The notes below the pieces were generated by a model. The model was not told the DNA's origin. It searched no databases and saw nothing but the letters and a program-made list of their open reading frames with translations. A stretch of 62,257 bases of DNA from CAZTDD01 sp964612675. Lineage in GTDB: Bacteria > Hinthialibacterota > Hinthialibacteria > Hinthialibacterales > JAKPRU01. The DNA lies in NCBI GenBank assembly GCA_964612675.1, contig CAZTDD010000021.1, positions 1 through 62,257 of the forward strand. The letters run 5' to 3'. The translations under genes and the position numbers were made by a program. Shown piece after piece: positions 42,892-51,652 of the stretch (position 1 is the first letter of the stretch; each line of letters opens with the position of its first letter).

Positions 42892-42994
42892 TAGACAAGT
42901 CTCCTTAGAACGCCTCGAGATACTGAACGTGACGGTAGAACTTTCATTACGGTATCATGTATTCAAATAACAAATTACGGGAGAGTAGAAGACT

Positions 42995-43069
42995 GTAGGG
43001 TGGGCTCACGGGCGTCGTCGTGTACTACGGTGCCTGGTTATTGTCTACTGGAGCCCGTAGCCCACCAAC
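42995..43069 (+). repeat. Family B repeat (75 bp)
   Basis: Starts GTAGGGTGGGCTCACGGGCG and ends GCCCGTAGCCCACCAAC. Inverted match to 36755-36830. Confidence 0.85.
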
Positions 43070-43153
43070 GGATTGATCCGAATTTCATTGGAGGTTCCAC
43101 GCTCGACATCGAGGCTGATGGTGCGACATCCGAACAGAAATTGGTGGGCTGAT

Positions 43154-43224
43154 GGGAGGGCGAATCTCCCGATGAGCCGCGTTTATCATACGAAACAACG
43201 GCTCGGCGGGAGCCTCGCCCTCCC
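43154..43224. repeat. Family A-like perfect hairpin (71 bp)
   Basis: Arms GGGAGGGCGAATCTCCCGAT / GCGGGAGCCTCGCCCTCCC flank a short AT-rich loop. It has the arms of family A without the outer ATGTCATT ends. Confidence 0.75.
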
Positions 43225-43287
43225 GACAAGGTGCTCGCTATTTTTCTGGGTTAATTGAAATTGGCTGTTAATCTCGCGTCTTGTCCG

Positions 43288-43386
43288 TCAATCCCCCGTT
43301 TCCTGTCCCGGAACCGCTTGGTTCGATAGCTGCTCGAACAGGCCTCGCAGCGCTTCATCAAACGTTTCAGCATAACTGATATTGTC
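43288..43386 (-). pseudogene. C-terminal remnant of a decayed gene (UPF0182-like?)
   Basis: Between an in-frame TAG (43389-43387) and TGA (43290-43288) the minus strand reads 32 codons that look like real protein: ISYAETFDEALRGLFEQL followed by a polar tail. The ETxxEALxxLF pattern resembles the C-terminus of UPF0182 membrane proteins. There is no start or ribosome binding site. The rest of such a gene is absent, with repeats beyond it. Confidence 0.35.
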
Positions 43387-43610
43387 CTATAGGCTTTTCT
43401 ACAAACAGATGGGGAAAACGCGGTTTCTACCGTGGGGGAATGCCCCACGGGTCCGAAGAGACTGTTTGCATTGAGGATTTTGTTTCGTATTACTTCTTAG
43501 TGAAGGGACTGTCGCTGGCGTACACCGCCGGTCGGGGAGTTGGAGTGAAGGACCGGAAACAACAAAACAACAGAGAATGCTGAACAAGCAGCAAACAAAA
43601 GGAAGACAAA

Positions 43611-44300
43611 ATGGCTGATGTGAAGATCCAAAGACATGTTCCGGGACCGTCTGCGTTTTTCGAGGATCGTGCGCATGCAGGCCGGGAGCTGGCGCAGTTT
43701 CTCCATTTTCGCCCGGACGAACCATCGATTGTCCTGGCCTTGCCGCGTGGCGGTATCCCGGTGGCTGCTCCCATCGCGGAGGCGCTCGATGCCGAATGCA
43801 CCGCTGTTCTTGCACGAAAACTCCCGATCCCCGATTCTCCCGAAATGGGATTCGGCGCGGTTGCGATTGATGGAAGCCGGGTGATCAACGAAGCGGTTGT
43901 CCATGATTTCAGAATATCCCACTCGCAGGTTGACCGAGTTGCAGAGCTGGTCAATCGGGAAGTCCGTCGCCGTGCGGAAAAATATGTCGGAAGCGATTCA
44001 CCTCCCGACGTAAATAGAAAACATGCGTTCATGGTGGATGACGGGTTGGCGACCGGCTACAGTATGCTGGCTGCGGTCAAGATGGTCAGGAAGGGCAATC
44101 CGCTGTCTGTTACACTCTGTGTGCCGGTCTCTCCGATACGCTCCATCCACACCGTCGAGGAGCATTTCGACCGGGTTTACTGTCTTGCCGCGCAAGAACG
44201 GTCGCCGTTTGCGGTCGCGTCGTTCTACGCGGACTTCCACGACCTTTCAGATGGCGAGGTTATCGAGATCCTCGAACGAGGTGAGAAAGCAAAGCGATGA
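43611..44300 (+). CDS. PRPP-type phosphoribosyltransferase family protein
   Basis: A 229-residue type I phosphoribosyltransferase. LALPRGGIPVAAPIA gives the N-terminal loop, and AFMVDDGLATGYSM is the PRPP-binding motif with the two Asp. MGFGAVAIDGSRVIN is a conserved block of the COG1926-like group. AAGGAAG lies four bases before ATG 43611. The four-base overlap (ATGA at 44297) with nicotinate phosphoribosyltransferase couples the two, which hints at a role in NAD salvage or nucleoside use. The base substrate is not assignable. Confidence 0.87.
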   Translation: MADVKIQRHVPGPSAFFEDRAHAGRELAQFLHFRPDEPSIVLALPRGGIPVAAPIAEALDAECTAVLARKLPIPDSPEMGFGAVAIDGSRVINEAVVHDFRISHSQVDRVAELVNREVRRRAEKYVGSDSPPDVNRKHAFMVDDGLATGYSMLAAVKMVRKGNPLSVTLCVPVSPIRSIHTVEEHFDRVYCLAAQERSPFAVASFYADFHDLSDGEVIEILERGEKAKR

Positions 44301-45841
44301 AACGAAAAGATTTTGACACCGCCCATGGAATCCTCTACACCGATCAATATCAACTGAGCATGGCGCAACTCTATTTTCGTGTCGGTCTGCATGAGAAGGA
44401 GGCGCAGTTCGATCATTTCTTTCGCGATTATCCCGATTACGGAACCCACAAAGCCGGGTATTGTGTGAACGCCGGTCTGGAATGGCTTCTCGATTGGATG
44501 CGTCAATCCTCCTGTCGCGACGAGGACATCGAATATATGCGCGCCCAAAAAGGCCAGACCGGCGAGCGCATCTTCCAGGACGATTTCCTGGCTTGGTTTC
44601 GCGAAAACGGAAATTTCGATTGCGTAAACCTGCGTGCGATCCCGGAAGGACGCGTTGTTCATCCGAACATTCCTCTGACAATGGTACGCGCACCTCTGGC
44701 CATCGCTCAGATCCTGGAAACGCCGCTTCTGAATCTCCTGAATTTCCAGATCCTGATCGCCAGCAAGGCCGCTCGAATTCATGAAAGCGGAAAAGGACAA
44801 CTTCTGCTGGAGTTTGGAATGCGGCGTGCTCAAGAGAGCGGAGCGAATGCGGGAGCGCGGGCGGCGCTGATCGGGGGTGCCGATTTTAGTTCCAATGTGG
44901 GAATTTCCCATGTGCTCGGGTACCCTCCGAAAGGTACGCACGCGCACAGCATGGTTCAGGCGTTCATGGCGCTTGGCGAGGGCGAATTGGGCGCATTTCG
45001 GGCGTTTGCCGATTTGTATCCCGACGATTGCGTACTTCTGGTCGATACGATCGACACCCTTCATAGCGGCATCCCGAACGCGATCAAAGTGTTTGAGGAA
45101 TTAAAACAGAAGGGACATCAGCCCGTCGGTATACGGTTGGATTCGGGCGATTTGGCCCACTTGAGCATCCAGGCCGCCAAGATGTTGAATGACGCCGGAT
45201 TTCCCGATGTCAAAATCGTTCTGTCCAATGAACTCGATGAACTGGTCATCCTTCAGATTATTACTCAGATTCAGGAGGAGGCGGCCAGCTACGGCGTTGA
45301 CCCGGATCAACTGATCCACCGTCTGATGTACGGTGTTGGGACTCGTTTGATCACTTCGCAAGGCAAATCGGCACTGGATGGGGTCTACAAATTGGTCGCT
45401 TTGCGGGATAAAGAATGGAAACCTGCCATGAAAGTCTCGGAGACCCCCGAGAAGACCATCAACCCGGGCGACAAAAATGCGTGGCGGCTGTATGACCGAC
45501 GAAACCGCGCCACGGCCGATCTTTTGACCGTGGCCGAGGAGGATCCACGAGGGGCCGAGGAGATCGTCCTTCGGCATCCCACCGACCACACGAAAGAAAG
45601 GACACTGAAACAGGATGATGTGTCCGCCGTTGAGCCGTTACTGGTCGATATCCTGAAGGACGGCGAATTGCTGGTCGATCTTCCGTCCATGGAAGAGATC
45701 CGGGAACGAAGGAAAAAGGACATGGAGAAGCTGGATCCAGGTGTCCGCCGGATTATCAATCCGCACATCTATCACGTCTCGCTGTCCGATAGGCTCTGGA
45801 ACATGAAGAATCGGTTGGTGGAGAAGGCAAGAAAGGGGTGA
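44297..45841 (+). CDS. pncB: Nicotinate phosphoribosyltransferase
   Basis: A 514-residue NAPRTase of the COG1488 type, which makes nicotinate mononucleotide from nicotinate and PRPP with ATP. The N-terminus TDQYQLSMAQLYF, the block MRRAQESGANAGARAALIGG, VDTIDTLHSGIPNAIK and the GIRLDSGDLAHLS phosphate-binding segment are characteristic. YGVGTRLIT and DGVYKLVAL follow. The length suits the long bacterial form. Start ATG 44297 lies in the overlap with the upstream gene. Confidence 0.93.
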   Translation: MKRKDFDTAHGILYTDQYQLSMAQLYFRVGLHEKEAQFDHFFRDYPDYGTHKAGYCVNAGLEWLLDWMRQSSCRDEDIEYMRAQKGQTGERIFQDDFLAWFRENGNFDCVNLRAIPEGRVVHPNIPLTMVRAPLAIAQILETPLLNLLNFQILIASKAARIHESGKGQLLLEFGMRRAQESGANAGARAALIGGADFSSNVGISHVLGYPPKGTHAHSMVQAFMALGEGELGAFRAFADLYPDDCVLLVDTIDTLHSGIPNAIKVFEELKQKGHQPVGIRLDSGDLAHLSIQAAKMLNDAGFPDVKIVLSNELDELVILQIITQIQEEAASYGVDPDQLIHRLMYGVGTRLITSQGKSALDGVYKLVALRDKEWKPAMKVSETPEKTINPGDKNAWRLYDRRNRATADLLTVAEEDPRGAEEIVLRHPTDHTKERTLKQDDVSAVEPLLVDILKDGELLVDLPSMEEIRERRKKDMEKLDPGVRRIINPHIYHVSLSDRLWNMKNRLVEKARKG

Positions 45842-45865
45842 TTGTCTGAAGGGCGGACGAGGTGA

Positions 45866-46504
45866 CTACATGAACCCATGCTCGCTGAGAAATTCTCTTG
45901 TCATGCCGGTCGACTGCTCTTTCCCCAGCATCCGCTCGACATACCGGGCGAGCATGTCAACCTCCAAATTGACTTTGTCGCCGACACGCCGATATTGAAG
46001 AGTGGTTTCCTCGAATGTGTACGGAATGACAGCTACCGAGAATCTCTTCGTTGAGATTGACGCAACCGTAAGACTGATTCCGTCAATTGAGATCGACCCT
46101 TTCTCCGCGATGTAGTGCGACAGTCCTTCGGGAAACTCTACAGTCAGTTCGTAGAATTCGTCGGTCTGCCCCAGGTTCGCAATAACCCCCAGTCCATCGA
46201 CATGGCCGAAGACCAGATGACCGCCGAGTTTATCTCCCAGGCGAAGCGAGGTCTCCAGGTTTATACGAGAACCGCCGGTGAGCGCCGAGAGATTCGAGCG
46301 AGATAAGCTCTCCTGGGATACATCCGCAGCGAACGCATCCGTTGTTTTCTCGGTTGCGGTCAGACAAACGCCGTTCACGGCGACACTGTCGGAGACCTCG
46401 ATATCCTCGATGATATCGGGGCAGGCCACGATGAGGCGGGCGCCTTTCGCCCGTCGGTCCATCCTCCGCACCGACCCGATCGACCGGATGATTCCTGTGA
46501 ACAT
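45866..46504 (-). CDS. ribE: Riboflavin synthase
   Basis: A 212-residue riboflavin synthase, which dismutates two 6,7-dimethyl-8-ribityllumazines. Two lumazine-binding barrels repeat: MFTGIIRSIGSV, then VNGVCLTAT, and GHLVFGHVDGLG, then IDGISLTVAS. It starts two bases after the ribD stop, so the two are one transcript. No ribA, ribB or ribH is in view. Confidence 0.95.
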   Translation of the reverse strand: MFTGIIRSIGSVRRMDRRAKGARLIVACPDIIEDIEVSDSVAVNGVCLTATEKTTDAFAADVSQESLSRSNLSALTGGSRINLETSLRLGDKLGGHLVFGHVDGLGVIANLGQTDEFYELTVEFPEGLSHYIAEKGSISIDGISLTVASISTKRFSVAVIPYTFEETTLQYRRVGDKVNLEVDMLARYVERMLGKEQSTGMTREFLSEHGFM

Positions 46505-46506
46505 GG

Positions 46507-47649
46507 TTATTCCTTCACGCCCGCAATTTCCGTCAGTCTCCCGTGAATCAAGACATCGCCGCCGATCTCGCTCACTTCCACATTCCGGAGGCGCGACGCG
46601 TTGCGAACTTCATCGACGCCTCGTCCCGAGTAAACCTCGGGAGCGGTCGAACCGCCGATCAAGATCGGGGCGATGAAAAGATAAACCTCATCGACCAGGC
46701 GGGCGTCCAAAAACGAACTCGCAACCGCCTGTCCCCCTTCGATCAAAATCGATTGTACCTGTTTGCGGAACAAATGGTCGAGGACCTGCTTTGGAGGCAG
46801 GCGATTCTCCTCGCGGGGAATCCGGGTGACTTCGATATGCGATGCCGGCAAAGAGGATGTATCCACCACTTGACCGACCAGGATTTCGAGCGGCGCCGCG
46901 TCAATGTCGCGTATCGTATCGACCTTCGGAAAAAGCCGTCCGCGTGTGTCCAAAACAATCCGCCTCGGCTGGCGAAGGCGATCGGCGGGAACATCGGTCG
47001 GGCGGGCGGTCAAATGAGGTTTGTCACGCAGTGCGGTCCCGGAACCGACCAGAATGGCGTCCACCTGAGCGCGTAGATCGTGAACTTGCGCACGGGATTC
47101 CTCGGAGGAGATCCAGCGCGAGTCGCCCGTACGCGTCGCAATCTTCCCATCCAGGCTCATCGCCATTTTCAACACAACCCACGGACGATTCAGTTGATGA
47201 GCGCAGATGAAATAGCGATTCAGCTCCTGTGCTTCCTCAGCGCAAACCCCGAGCCGGACCTCGACGCCAGCCTTGCGCAGCTTCTCGATGCCTCGTCCGG
47301 CAACCTGCGGGAACGGATCCTCCATAGCGACAACGACACGCGAAATCCCCGCTTCGATTACCGCATCGACGCAAGGGGGCGTTCGTCCATGATGGAAACA
47401 CGGTTCAAGATTCACATAGAGGCATGCGCCGCGCGCTGCTTCTCCGGCTTCCCAAAGAGCCAGGATTTCCGCGTGCGGTTCCCCGGCGCGCAAATGAAAC
47501 CCCTCGCCGACCACAATCGGGACGGGTCCGCTCCAGGACACGATAACTGCGCCGACACGGGGATTTGGTGAAGTGGTATAGCGGCCTTCGGCGGCAAGTT
47601 CGAGCGCACGCCGCATATAAGGCTCATCATATGTGCTGTCGAAGTTCAT
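46507..47649 (-). CDS. ribD: RibD bifunctional deaminase/reductase
   Basis: A 380-residue protein with an N-terminal cytidine-deaminase-like zinc domain: H59-A-E61 with Glu as proton shuttle, and C84 and C93 in EPCFHHGRTPPC. The C-terminal reductase domain begins at PWVVLKMAMSLDGKIAT and includes SILIEGGQAVASSFL. It catalyses two successive steps from the GTP-derived pyrimidine. It lies between the isomerase-like gene (12 bp upstream) and ribE. Both active sites look complete. Confidence 0.95.
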   Translation of the reverse strand: MNFDSTYDEPYMRRALELAAEGRYTTSPNPRVGAVIVSWSGPVPIVVGEGFHLRAGEPHAEILALWEAGEAARGACLYVNLEPCFHHGRTPPCVDAVIEAGISRVVVAMEDPFPQVAGRGIEKLRKAGVEVRLGVCAEEAQELNRYFICAHQLNRPWVVLKMAMSLDGKIATRTGDSRWISSEESRAQVHDLRAQVDAILVGSGTALRDKPHLTARPTDVPADRLRQPRRIVLDTRGRLFPKVDTIRDIDAAPLEILVGQVVDTSSLPASHIEVTRIPREENRLPPKQVLDHLFRKQVQSILIEGGQAVASSFLDARLVDEVYLFIAPILIGGSTAPEVYSGRGVDEVRNASRLRNVEVSEIGGDVLIHGRLTEIAGVKE

Positions 47650-47661
47650 CAGGGCGGGATT

Positions 47662-48495
47662 TTAGCCTGGACACTGCTCGACGCCGTACAGTCCCATTTC
47701 TGTTGCGAAGCGATTTAGGTCTTCTAATACAATTCCCAGAGGACGTTCGTCTTTGATCTCAACAATTAGAGGGCCTTGGAAATCGACATCGGACAGCGCC
47801 GAGAAAGTCTCTTCCCAGGGAATTTCCCCATGTCCGGGGAAGAAATGGTCGTCGGAATGCCCGGAGGTATCGCAGGCCTGAACCGCCAGCAGAGGACACT
47901 CCAGGTGGCGGATGCAGCCCGGAAGCTGCCCGTTCACATAAGCATGTCCCAGATCCAGGGTGATCCCGAGATTTCCCATGCCCAATTTCGCAATCCGCGA
48001 GGAGAGTTCAACCGGATCTTCACAGAAAAGCGGGCGAGGATGATTCTCGACACCGACGAAGAGGTCCCGTTCGGCGGCATACCGGGCCAGCTGTTTCAGA
48101 CTGACCATCAGAGCGGGCCATCGTGTACGGTCATCATCGGTCTCCGCTTCAACGCTGCTTGGATGGAAGGTGACCAGACTACCGCCGAGTAACGTGGCGG
48201 CGTCCAAAACACGTAAACACGCCTGAACCGATTCGTCCCGCTGAACCGGGTCCGGCGAGGACAGATCGACTCCGATCTTGGGAGCGTGGAGGGTTACACG
48301 GCGAATGCTGAATTTGCGGAGCGCCAACCCTGCTTCCTGCACCGCATCCGGATTGCGCAAATCCAGATGCTTGTGGGTTGCAAAGATCTCCAAGGCGTCA
48401 AAACCGTTTCGAACGACTGTTTCCAGATGTTCAAGGAACGGCTGTTCATGCCAAAGATAGGATGAGATGGATAGGTACATATCTTCAGACATCAT
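47662..48495 (-). CDS. Sugar phosphate isomerase/epimerase-like TIM barrel
   Basis: About 277 residues of the xylose-isomerase-like (AP endonuclease family 2) barrel. Metal-site and strand-end residues are visible in RRVTLHAPKIG, LFVGVENHPRP, GITLDLGHAYV and PLIVEIKDER. ATG 48495 is preferred; the frame extends to a TTG at 48531. A promoter lies at 48554-48581. It is 12 bp upstream of ribD, so it is in the riboflavin transcript. A role in riboflavin synthesis is not implied by the family. Substrate unknown. Confidence 0.83.
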   Translation of the reverse strand: MMSEDMYLSISSYLWHEQPFLEHLETVVRNGFDALEIFATHKHLDLRNPDAVQEAGLALRKFSIRRVTLHAPKIGVDLSSPDPVQRDESVQACLRVLDAATLLGGSLVTFHPSSVEAETDDDRTRWPALMVSLKQLARYAAERDLFVGVENHPRPLFCEDPVELSSRIAKLGMGNLGITLDLGHAYVNGQLPGCIRHLECPLLAVQACDTSGHSDDHFFPGHGEIPWEETFSALSDVDFQGPLIVEIKDERPLGIVLEDLNRFATEMGLYGVEQCPG

Positions 48496-48553
48496 TCTCA
48501 CGCGGGAGTTATATATCGAGCTCCCGATCAATACTCAACTGCGGTCATGGTTG

Positions 48554-48581
48554 AGTTTATCGGTGTGCACATCGATGTCAA
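48554..48581 (-). promoter_or_regulatory. Sigma70-like promoter for the isomerase-ribD-ribE operon
   Basis: On the minus strand TTGACA (48581-48576), a 16-bp spacer and TAAACT (48559-48554). It would give a leader of about 50 bases, too short for an FMN riboswitch. Confidence 0.5.
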
Positions 48582-48729
48582 GTCACTCAATGAAAATCGG
48601 TAGCGCCTGTTTCTTTGTCTGTCTATAATGAATGTTCTATCACAGAAAGTCTTAACCGTCTGGTTTTGCTACGAATACACGGACAAAAACCTGTAATCCT
48701 GAGGCTGTACCGCATGCGCCGCGAATCTC

Positions 48730-49287
48730 TTACCATTGTACCGGATTCAATCCCGGATGGGTCTCAAACAAAACATCTCCGTCACTGCCCAGGCCGTTGG
48801 TTGCCGAGTAGGAAACCCACTTCGGAGAGTTCGGATAACTGCCCAGTGCAAGGGTATCGTCGTCCATATCCGGTCCGAGGCTGGCCAACGCGTAGTCTTT
48901 TTCGTTCCCGGGCTGTGTGCGATACGCCTCCCCGAATTCATAGAAGTTGTGTCCGTTTACGTATTCCGCAGGGTTTTTCGGCTGAAAAAGGTCGATGGGG
49001 ACCGTGGAGAGATACGCGATAGGAGTCGTGAATCGCTTCCAGGCCTCGTACCACCCGCCGATGGTCCAAGCGTCGGGCAAGCGGCCGCTTCCGTCAAGGC
49101 GATACGTCTCGAACGCGGTTCGGATGGTATTGAACTCGGCCTCCACTCGGCCGATCTTCGCGCGCAGCTGCGCGTTAAGGAAATTAGGTACTGCGATCGC
49201 CGCGAGGATGCCGATAATCGCGACAACGATCAAGAGCTCAATCAAAGTGAAACCCCTGCCGCTTGAGCGTGAGAGAGAGTATGTCAT
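48730..49287 (-). CDS. Type II secretion/type IV pilin-like pseudopilin
   Basis: About 185 residues. The class III signal is short, and the prepilin peptidase site is RGFTLIELLIVVAIIGI with Glu at +5. It is followed by the long N-terminal helix (NFLNAQLRAKIGRVEAEFN). The C-terminal region has DGSGRLPDAWTIGG, then FYEFGEAYRT and GPDMDDDTLALG, as in GspG/DUF1559-type minor pilins of many uncultured phyla. GGGAG lies seven bases before ATG 49287, which decides the start. It is isolated from other secretion genes. Confidence 0.87.
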   Translation of the reverse strand: MTYSLSRSSGRGFTLIELLIVVAIIGILAAIAVPNFLNAQLRAKIGRVEAEFNTIRTAFETYRLDGSGRLPDAWTIGGWYEAWKRFTTPIAYLSTVPIDLFQPKNPAEYVNGHNFYEFGEAYRTQPGNEKDYALASLGPDMDDDTLALGSYPNSPKWVSYSATNGLGSDGDVLFETHPGLNPVQW

Positions 49288-49458
49288 TTCTGACTCCCGG
49301 TTTCTCATAAGAATAGCGTCGTTGGGCGATGCCATACACAGACACGTGTAAAGAATATCAAAAAGGGCCGGGAAAGAGAATGCCCAAATCGTATGGCAAA
49401 GGGGTACGTATCGGAAGTGAAACGACAATAGAGCGCCAGCCTCACGATTGAAGACTCT

Positions 49459-50292
49459 TTACCGATCTCCTGTAACAAATTCCAAAAACCCGAAGTACTG
49501 CGGGTGATGAAAGGCGGGAGGATCGGTGAAAGTCGGCGACCAGCACAAGAACTCGTTTGCCCCGTCTTTCGGACGTTCGATGCGAAACAGATTGCAGCGC
49601 CAGACCTCGCCGGGGATCGGCGTTAGTCTGTCCAGATCCCGGAACGGTATCGCGATTTCCACTTTCCAGGATGTGTCGGTGCTATCGGGATCGTTTATCT
49701 TTCCGTCGACTGTAACGGCTGTGCGCAGATTCTCGGCGTTCCATTCGATATCCCCCGAGATGGACTGGGAGCCTTGCTCCGGTGTGTAACGATTTGTGAT
49801 ATCCAGGTCGCAGATGACACCCAGTGGATTTACCTCGATCTCGAAATATCGGCGCACATCGCCCGTGGGCGACACGAAGAATTCAACGACTTCTTCATCC
49901 CAAAGGTGCTCGTCCCGCTCAGTCATCGTGGCCCAAATATGGGGGTCTTCACAGTGGAAGCCGAGATAGAGGTTCTTCTCATCCCAGCAGAGGCGAGCGG
50001 AGGTCGAATAGTCGCTGGGTTCGCCATCCTGAGCCCGACGGAACGGATCAATTGCCGGCGATGCGCTCCACGCCGGGTCGTCCAACCGCCCGTCCAAAAC
50101 GGGGGGGACTTCGATTTTCGGACATTGATACCGGGGCAACTTCCTGTAATCAACCACGCGATCGGCCATAGCAACTCCGGCGATCAGGCAAATCAACCAG
50201 ACACATAAACAACCGACAACGCGCCGGCTCACATTGGTTACCTGCGTTATTTGTGGCTGTATACATGGGATTCGATCGGTTCGCCTAATCAT
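49459..50292 (-). CDS. Secreted CBM9-like carbohydrate-binding protein
   Basis: A 277-residue exported protein. A hydrophobic signal (CLCVWLICLIAGVAMA) is preceded by an n-region that may be too long; GTG 50232 is a plausible alternative start. The mature part is one CBM9-like sandwich: PVLDGRLDDPAWSASP, LYLGFHCEDP, WDEEVVEFFVSP, YFEIEVNPLG and WKVEIAIPFRDL. It resembles the N-terminal domain of the outer-membrane protein at 5797-7878. It abuts the rubredoxin gene with no gap. Confidence 0.85.
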   Translation of the reverse strand: MIRRTDRIPCIQPQITQVTNVSRRVVGCLCVWLICLIAGVAMADRVVDYRKLPRYQCPKIEVPPVLDGRLDDPAWSASPAIDPFRRAQDGEPSDYSTSARLCWDEKNLYLGFHCEDPHIWATMTERDEHLWDEEVVEFFVSPTGDVRRYFEIEVNPLGVICDLDITNRYTPEQGSQSISGDIEWNAENLRTAVTVDGKINDPDSTDTSWKVEIAIPFRDLDRLTPIPGEVWRCNLFRIERPKDGANEFLCWSPTFTDPPAFHHPQYFGFLEFVTGDR

Positions 50293-50451
50293 CTATATTT
50301 TCTTGAACTGGGACTTGCCTACGCCGCAATCGGGACATACCCAATCGTCCGGCAGCTCATCGAAACCGGTTTCGGTGGGGACCCCGCCATCGGGATCTCC
50401 GGCTTTGGGATTATAGATATATCCACAAACGTCGCATTTGTATTCGTCCAT
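50293..50451 (-). CDS. Rubredoxin
   Basis: A 52-residue rubredoxin. Two CxxCG knuckles, YKCDVCGYIYNP and DWVCPDCGVGK, bind a single iron. GGVPTETGFDELPDDW is the usual linker. ATG 50451 is preceded by GGGAGGA at a slightly long spacing; the longer frame to 50508 is not needed. It carries electrons in oxygen or peroxide detoxification. No dedicated partner is adjacent. Confidence 0.95.
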   Translation of the reverse strand: MDEYKCDVCGYIYNPKAGDPDGGVPTETGFDELPDDWVCPDCGVGKSQFKKI

Positions 50452-50546
50452 AATAACCTGTTTCCTCCCGGCTCGCCTTTCAGGGGATCTCCTGTGCCCG
50501 GCGAGCATGGGATGTTACAATGGTGGGTAGTGTATCCCTCATCGGT

Positions 50547-50564
50547 GGGCAGGACAACCTGCCC
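50547..50564. other. GGGCAGG-ACAA-CCTGCCC hairpin
   Basis: A perfect 7-bp stem with a four-base loop between divergent rubredoxin and rpmH genes. There is no T-run on either strand, so it is probably a repeat remnant or protein site rather than a terminator. Confidence 0.4.
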
Positions 50565-50655
50565 GAGGGGCTGAGATTCCTTGATTTCACTTTGCACTGT
50601 GTTAGTCTAAAAGTTTGCAATTCATGGTTGAAACGAACGGAATGACAACTTTATT

Positions 50656-50790
50656 ATGAAACGCACATATCAACCCAGTGTCATCAAGCGAAAACGCACT
50701 CACGGGTTTCGTGCCCGAATGAAGACCAAAGGCGGCCGCAAAGTAGTTCAAAGAAGGCGCAAGAGGGGACGTCATCGGCTGGCAGTGTGA
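50656..50790 (+). CDS. rpmH: 50S ribosomal protein L34
   Basis: A 44-residue protein: MKRTYQPSVIKRKRTHGFRA, then RMKTKGGRKVVQRRRKRGR, which is a standard L34 sequence. It is too short for most frame finders. It heads the conserved rpmH-rnpA-yidD-yidC-jag cluster, often near the replication origin, although no dnaA or DnaA-box cluster is seen here. Confidence 0.97.
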   Translation: MKRTYQPSVIKRKRTHGFRARMKTKGGRKVVQRRRKRGRHRLAV

Positions 50791-50986
50791 GATTCGCCGG
50801 ACCCCTCTGTTTTTGGGATCGTCTTCCTGAAAAAGGTCGTATACGGTATAGCAGGAGAGCGTCGTCTGAAAGAAGCCGCTCGAAACCGCAGTGGAGAAGT
50901 GACGAGGCAGGGAGACTTGTCCTCAGGGGCTGCACAACAGCGGAGGCGAACGGACGGAACCAGATTTAGGCAAGAAGTAGGTCGAT

Positions 50987-51355
50987 GTGACCGGTCAAGG
51001 GGAACGCCTTCGGGTACGTGAGACGTTTCGGCGGTATGAACGGCTGCGAAAACGACGCGATTTTGAACGGTTGCGGGCTGGACGGACTGTCCGCGGGACG
51101 CTGTTGAGTATCCGGTATATGCGAAGTCCCACGGATGTATCGCGTTTAGGAGTCCAGGTCGGGAAGCGGGTTGGATCGGCGGTTGTGAGGAACAGGGTCA
51201 AGAGACGATTCCGCGAGCAATTTCGCCGACTCAAGAATGAGATCAAGGAACCGACGGATATGATTCTGTCGGCCCATCCGGAAAGCGCGACGGCATCCTT
51301 TGCGGAGATTGAAGAAGATTTTCGCCGCGTACTTCGAAAAGCCAGGCTGTTGTAA
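50987..51355 (+). CDS. rnpA: Ribonuclease P protein component
   Basis: A 122-residue protein subunit of RNase P, which matures tRNA 5' ends. RLRKRRDFERLRAGR is the N-terminal motif, and VGKRVGSAVVRNRVKRRFRE is the RNA-binding RNR helix. It starts at GTG 50987, directly after an in-frame TAG. The gap from rpmH is 196 bp, longer than usual, and holds no gene. Confidence 0.95.
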   Translation: MTGQGERLRVRETFRRYERLRKRRDFERLRAGRTVRGTLLSIRYMRSPTDVSRLGVQVGKRVGSAVVRNRVKRRFREQFRRLKNEIKEPTDMILSAHPESATASFAEIEEDFRRVLRKARLL

Positions 51356-51409
51356 TCGTACGCCGCCGCTCCGGAACCCCCGATCCATTGACCCGCCGGA
51401 TTGAAGAGA

Positions 51410-51625
51410 ATGCGACGTTTACTGGTCCAATGTCTGCGAGTATACCAACAAGCGATTTCTCCTTGGTTACCGCGGATGTGTCGCTTCTATCCGTCCTGTT
51501 CATCCTATGCCTGCCAGGTGATTGACCGCTTTGGCATTTGGCGCGGACTCCGTCTCACAGTCGCTCGAATAGTCCGATGCCACCCGTGGCATCCAGGGGG
51601 CGTCGATCTGCCTCCCGAGCGGTAG
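51410..51625 (+). CDS. yidD: YidD membrane protein insertion efficiency factor
   Basis: A 71-residue YidD: YQQAISPWLPRMCRFYPSCS, then SYACQVIDRFG and RIVRCHPWHPGG, with the conserved Cys residues. It is an amphipathic protein that assists YidC. ATG 51410 is chosen over the upstream TTG. Confidence 0.94.
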   Translation: MRRLLVQCLRVYQQAISPWLPRMCRFYPSCSSYACQVIDRFGIWRGLRLTVARIVRCHPWHPGGVDLPPER

Positions 51626-51652
51626 TGCCCGCCCAGTTTGGAACGAGACGGA

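Larger units (their letters stand above)
42892..43610. other. Long intergenic region with repeats and a gene remnant
   Basis: 719 bp between divergent genes. It holds a family B repeat, a family A hairpin, a 32-codon protein-like remnant and a perfect 8-bp hairpin CCGTGGGG-GAATG-CCCCACGG (43430-43450) with no T-run. No intact gene is supported. Confidence 0.6.

Noticed and set aside
43430..43450. Hairpin CCGTGGGG-GAATG-CCCCACGG as a terminator
   Set aside because: No T-run follows on either strand and no gene ends next to it.
50509..50655. Replication origin next to rpmH
   Set aside because: No cluster of TTATCCACA-like boxes and no dnaA gene in view.
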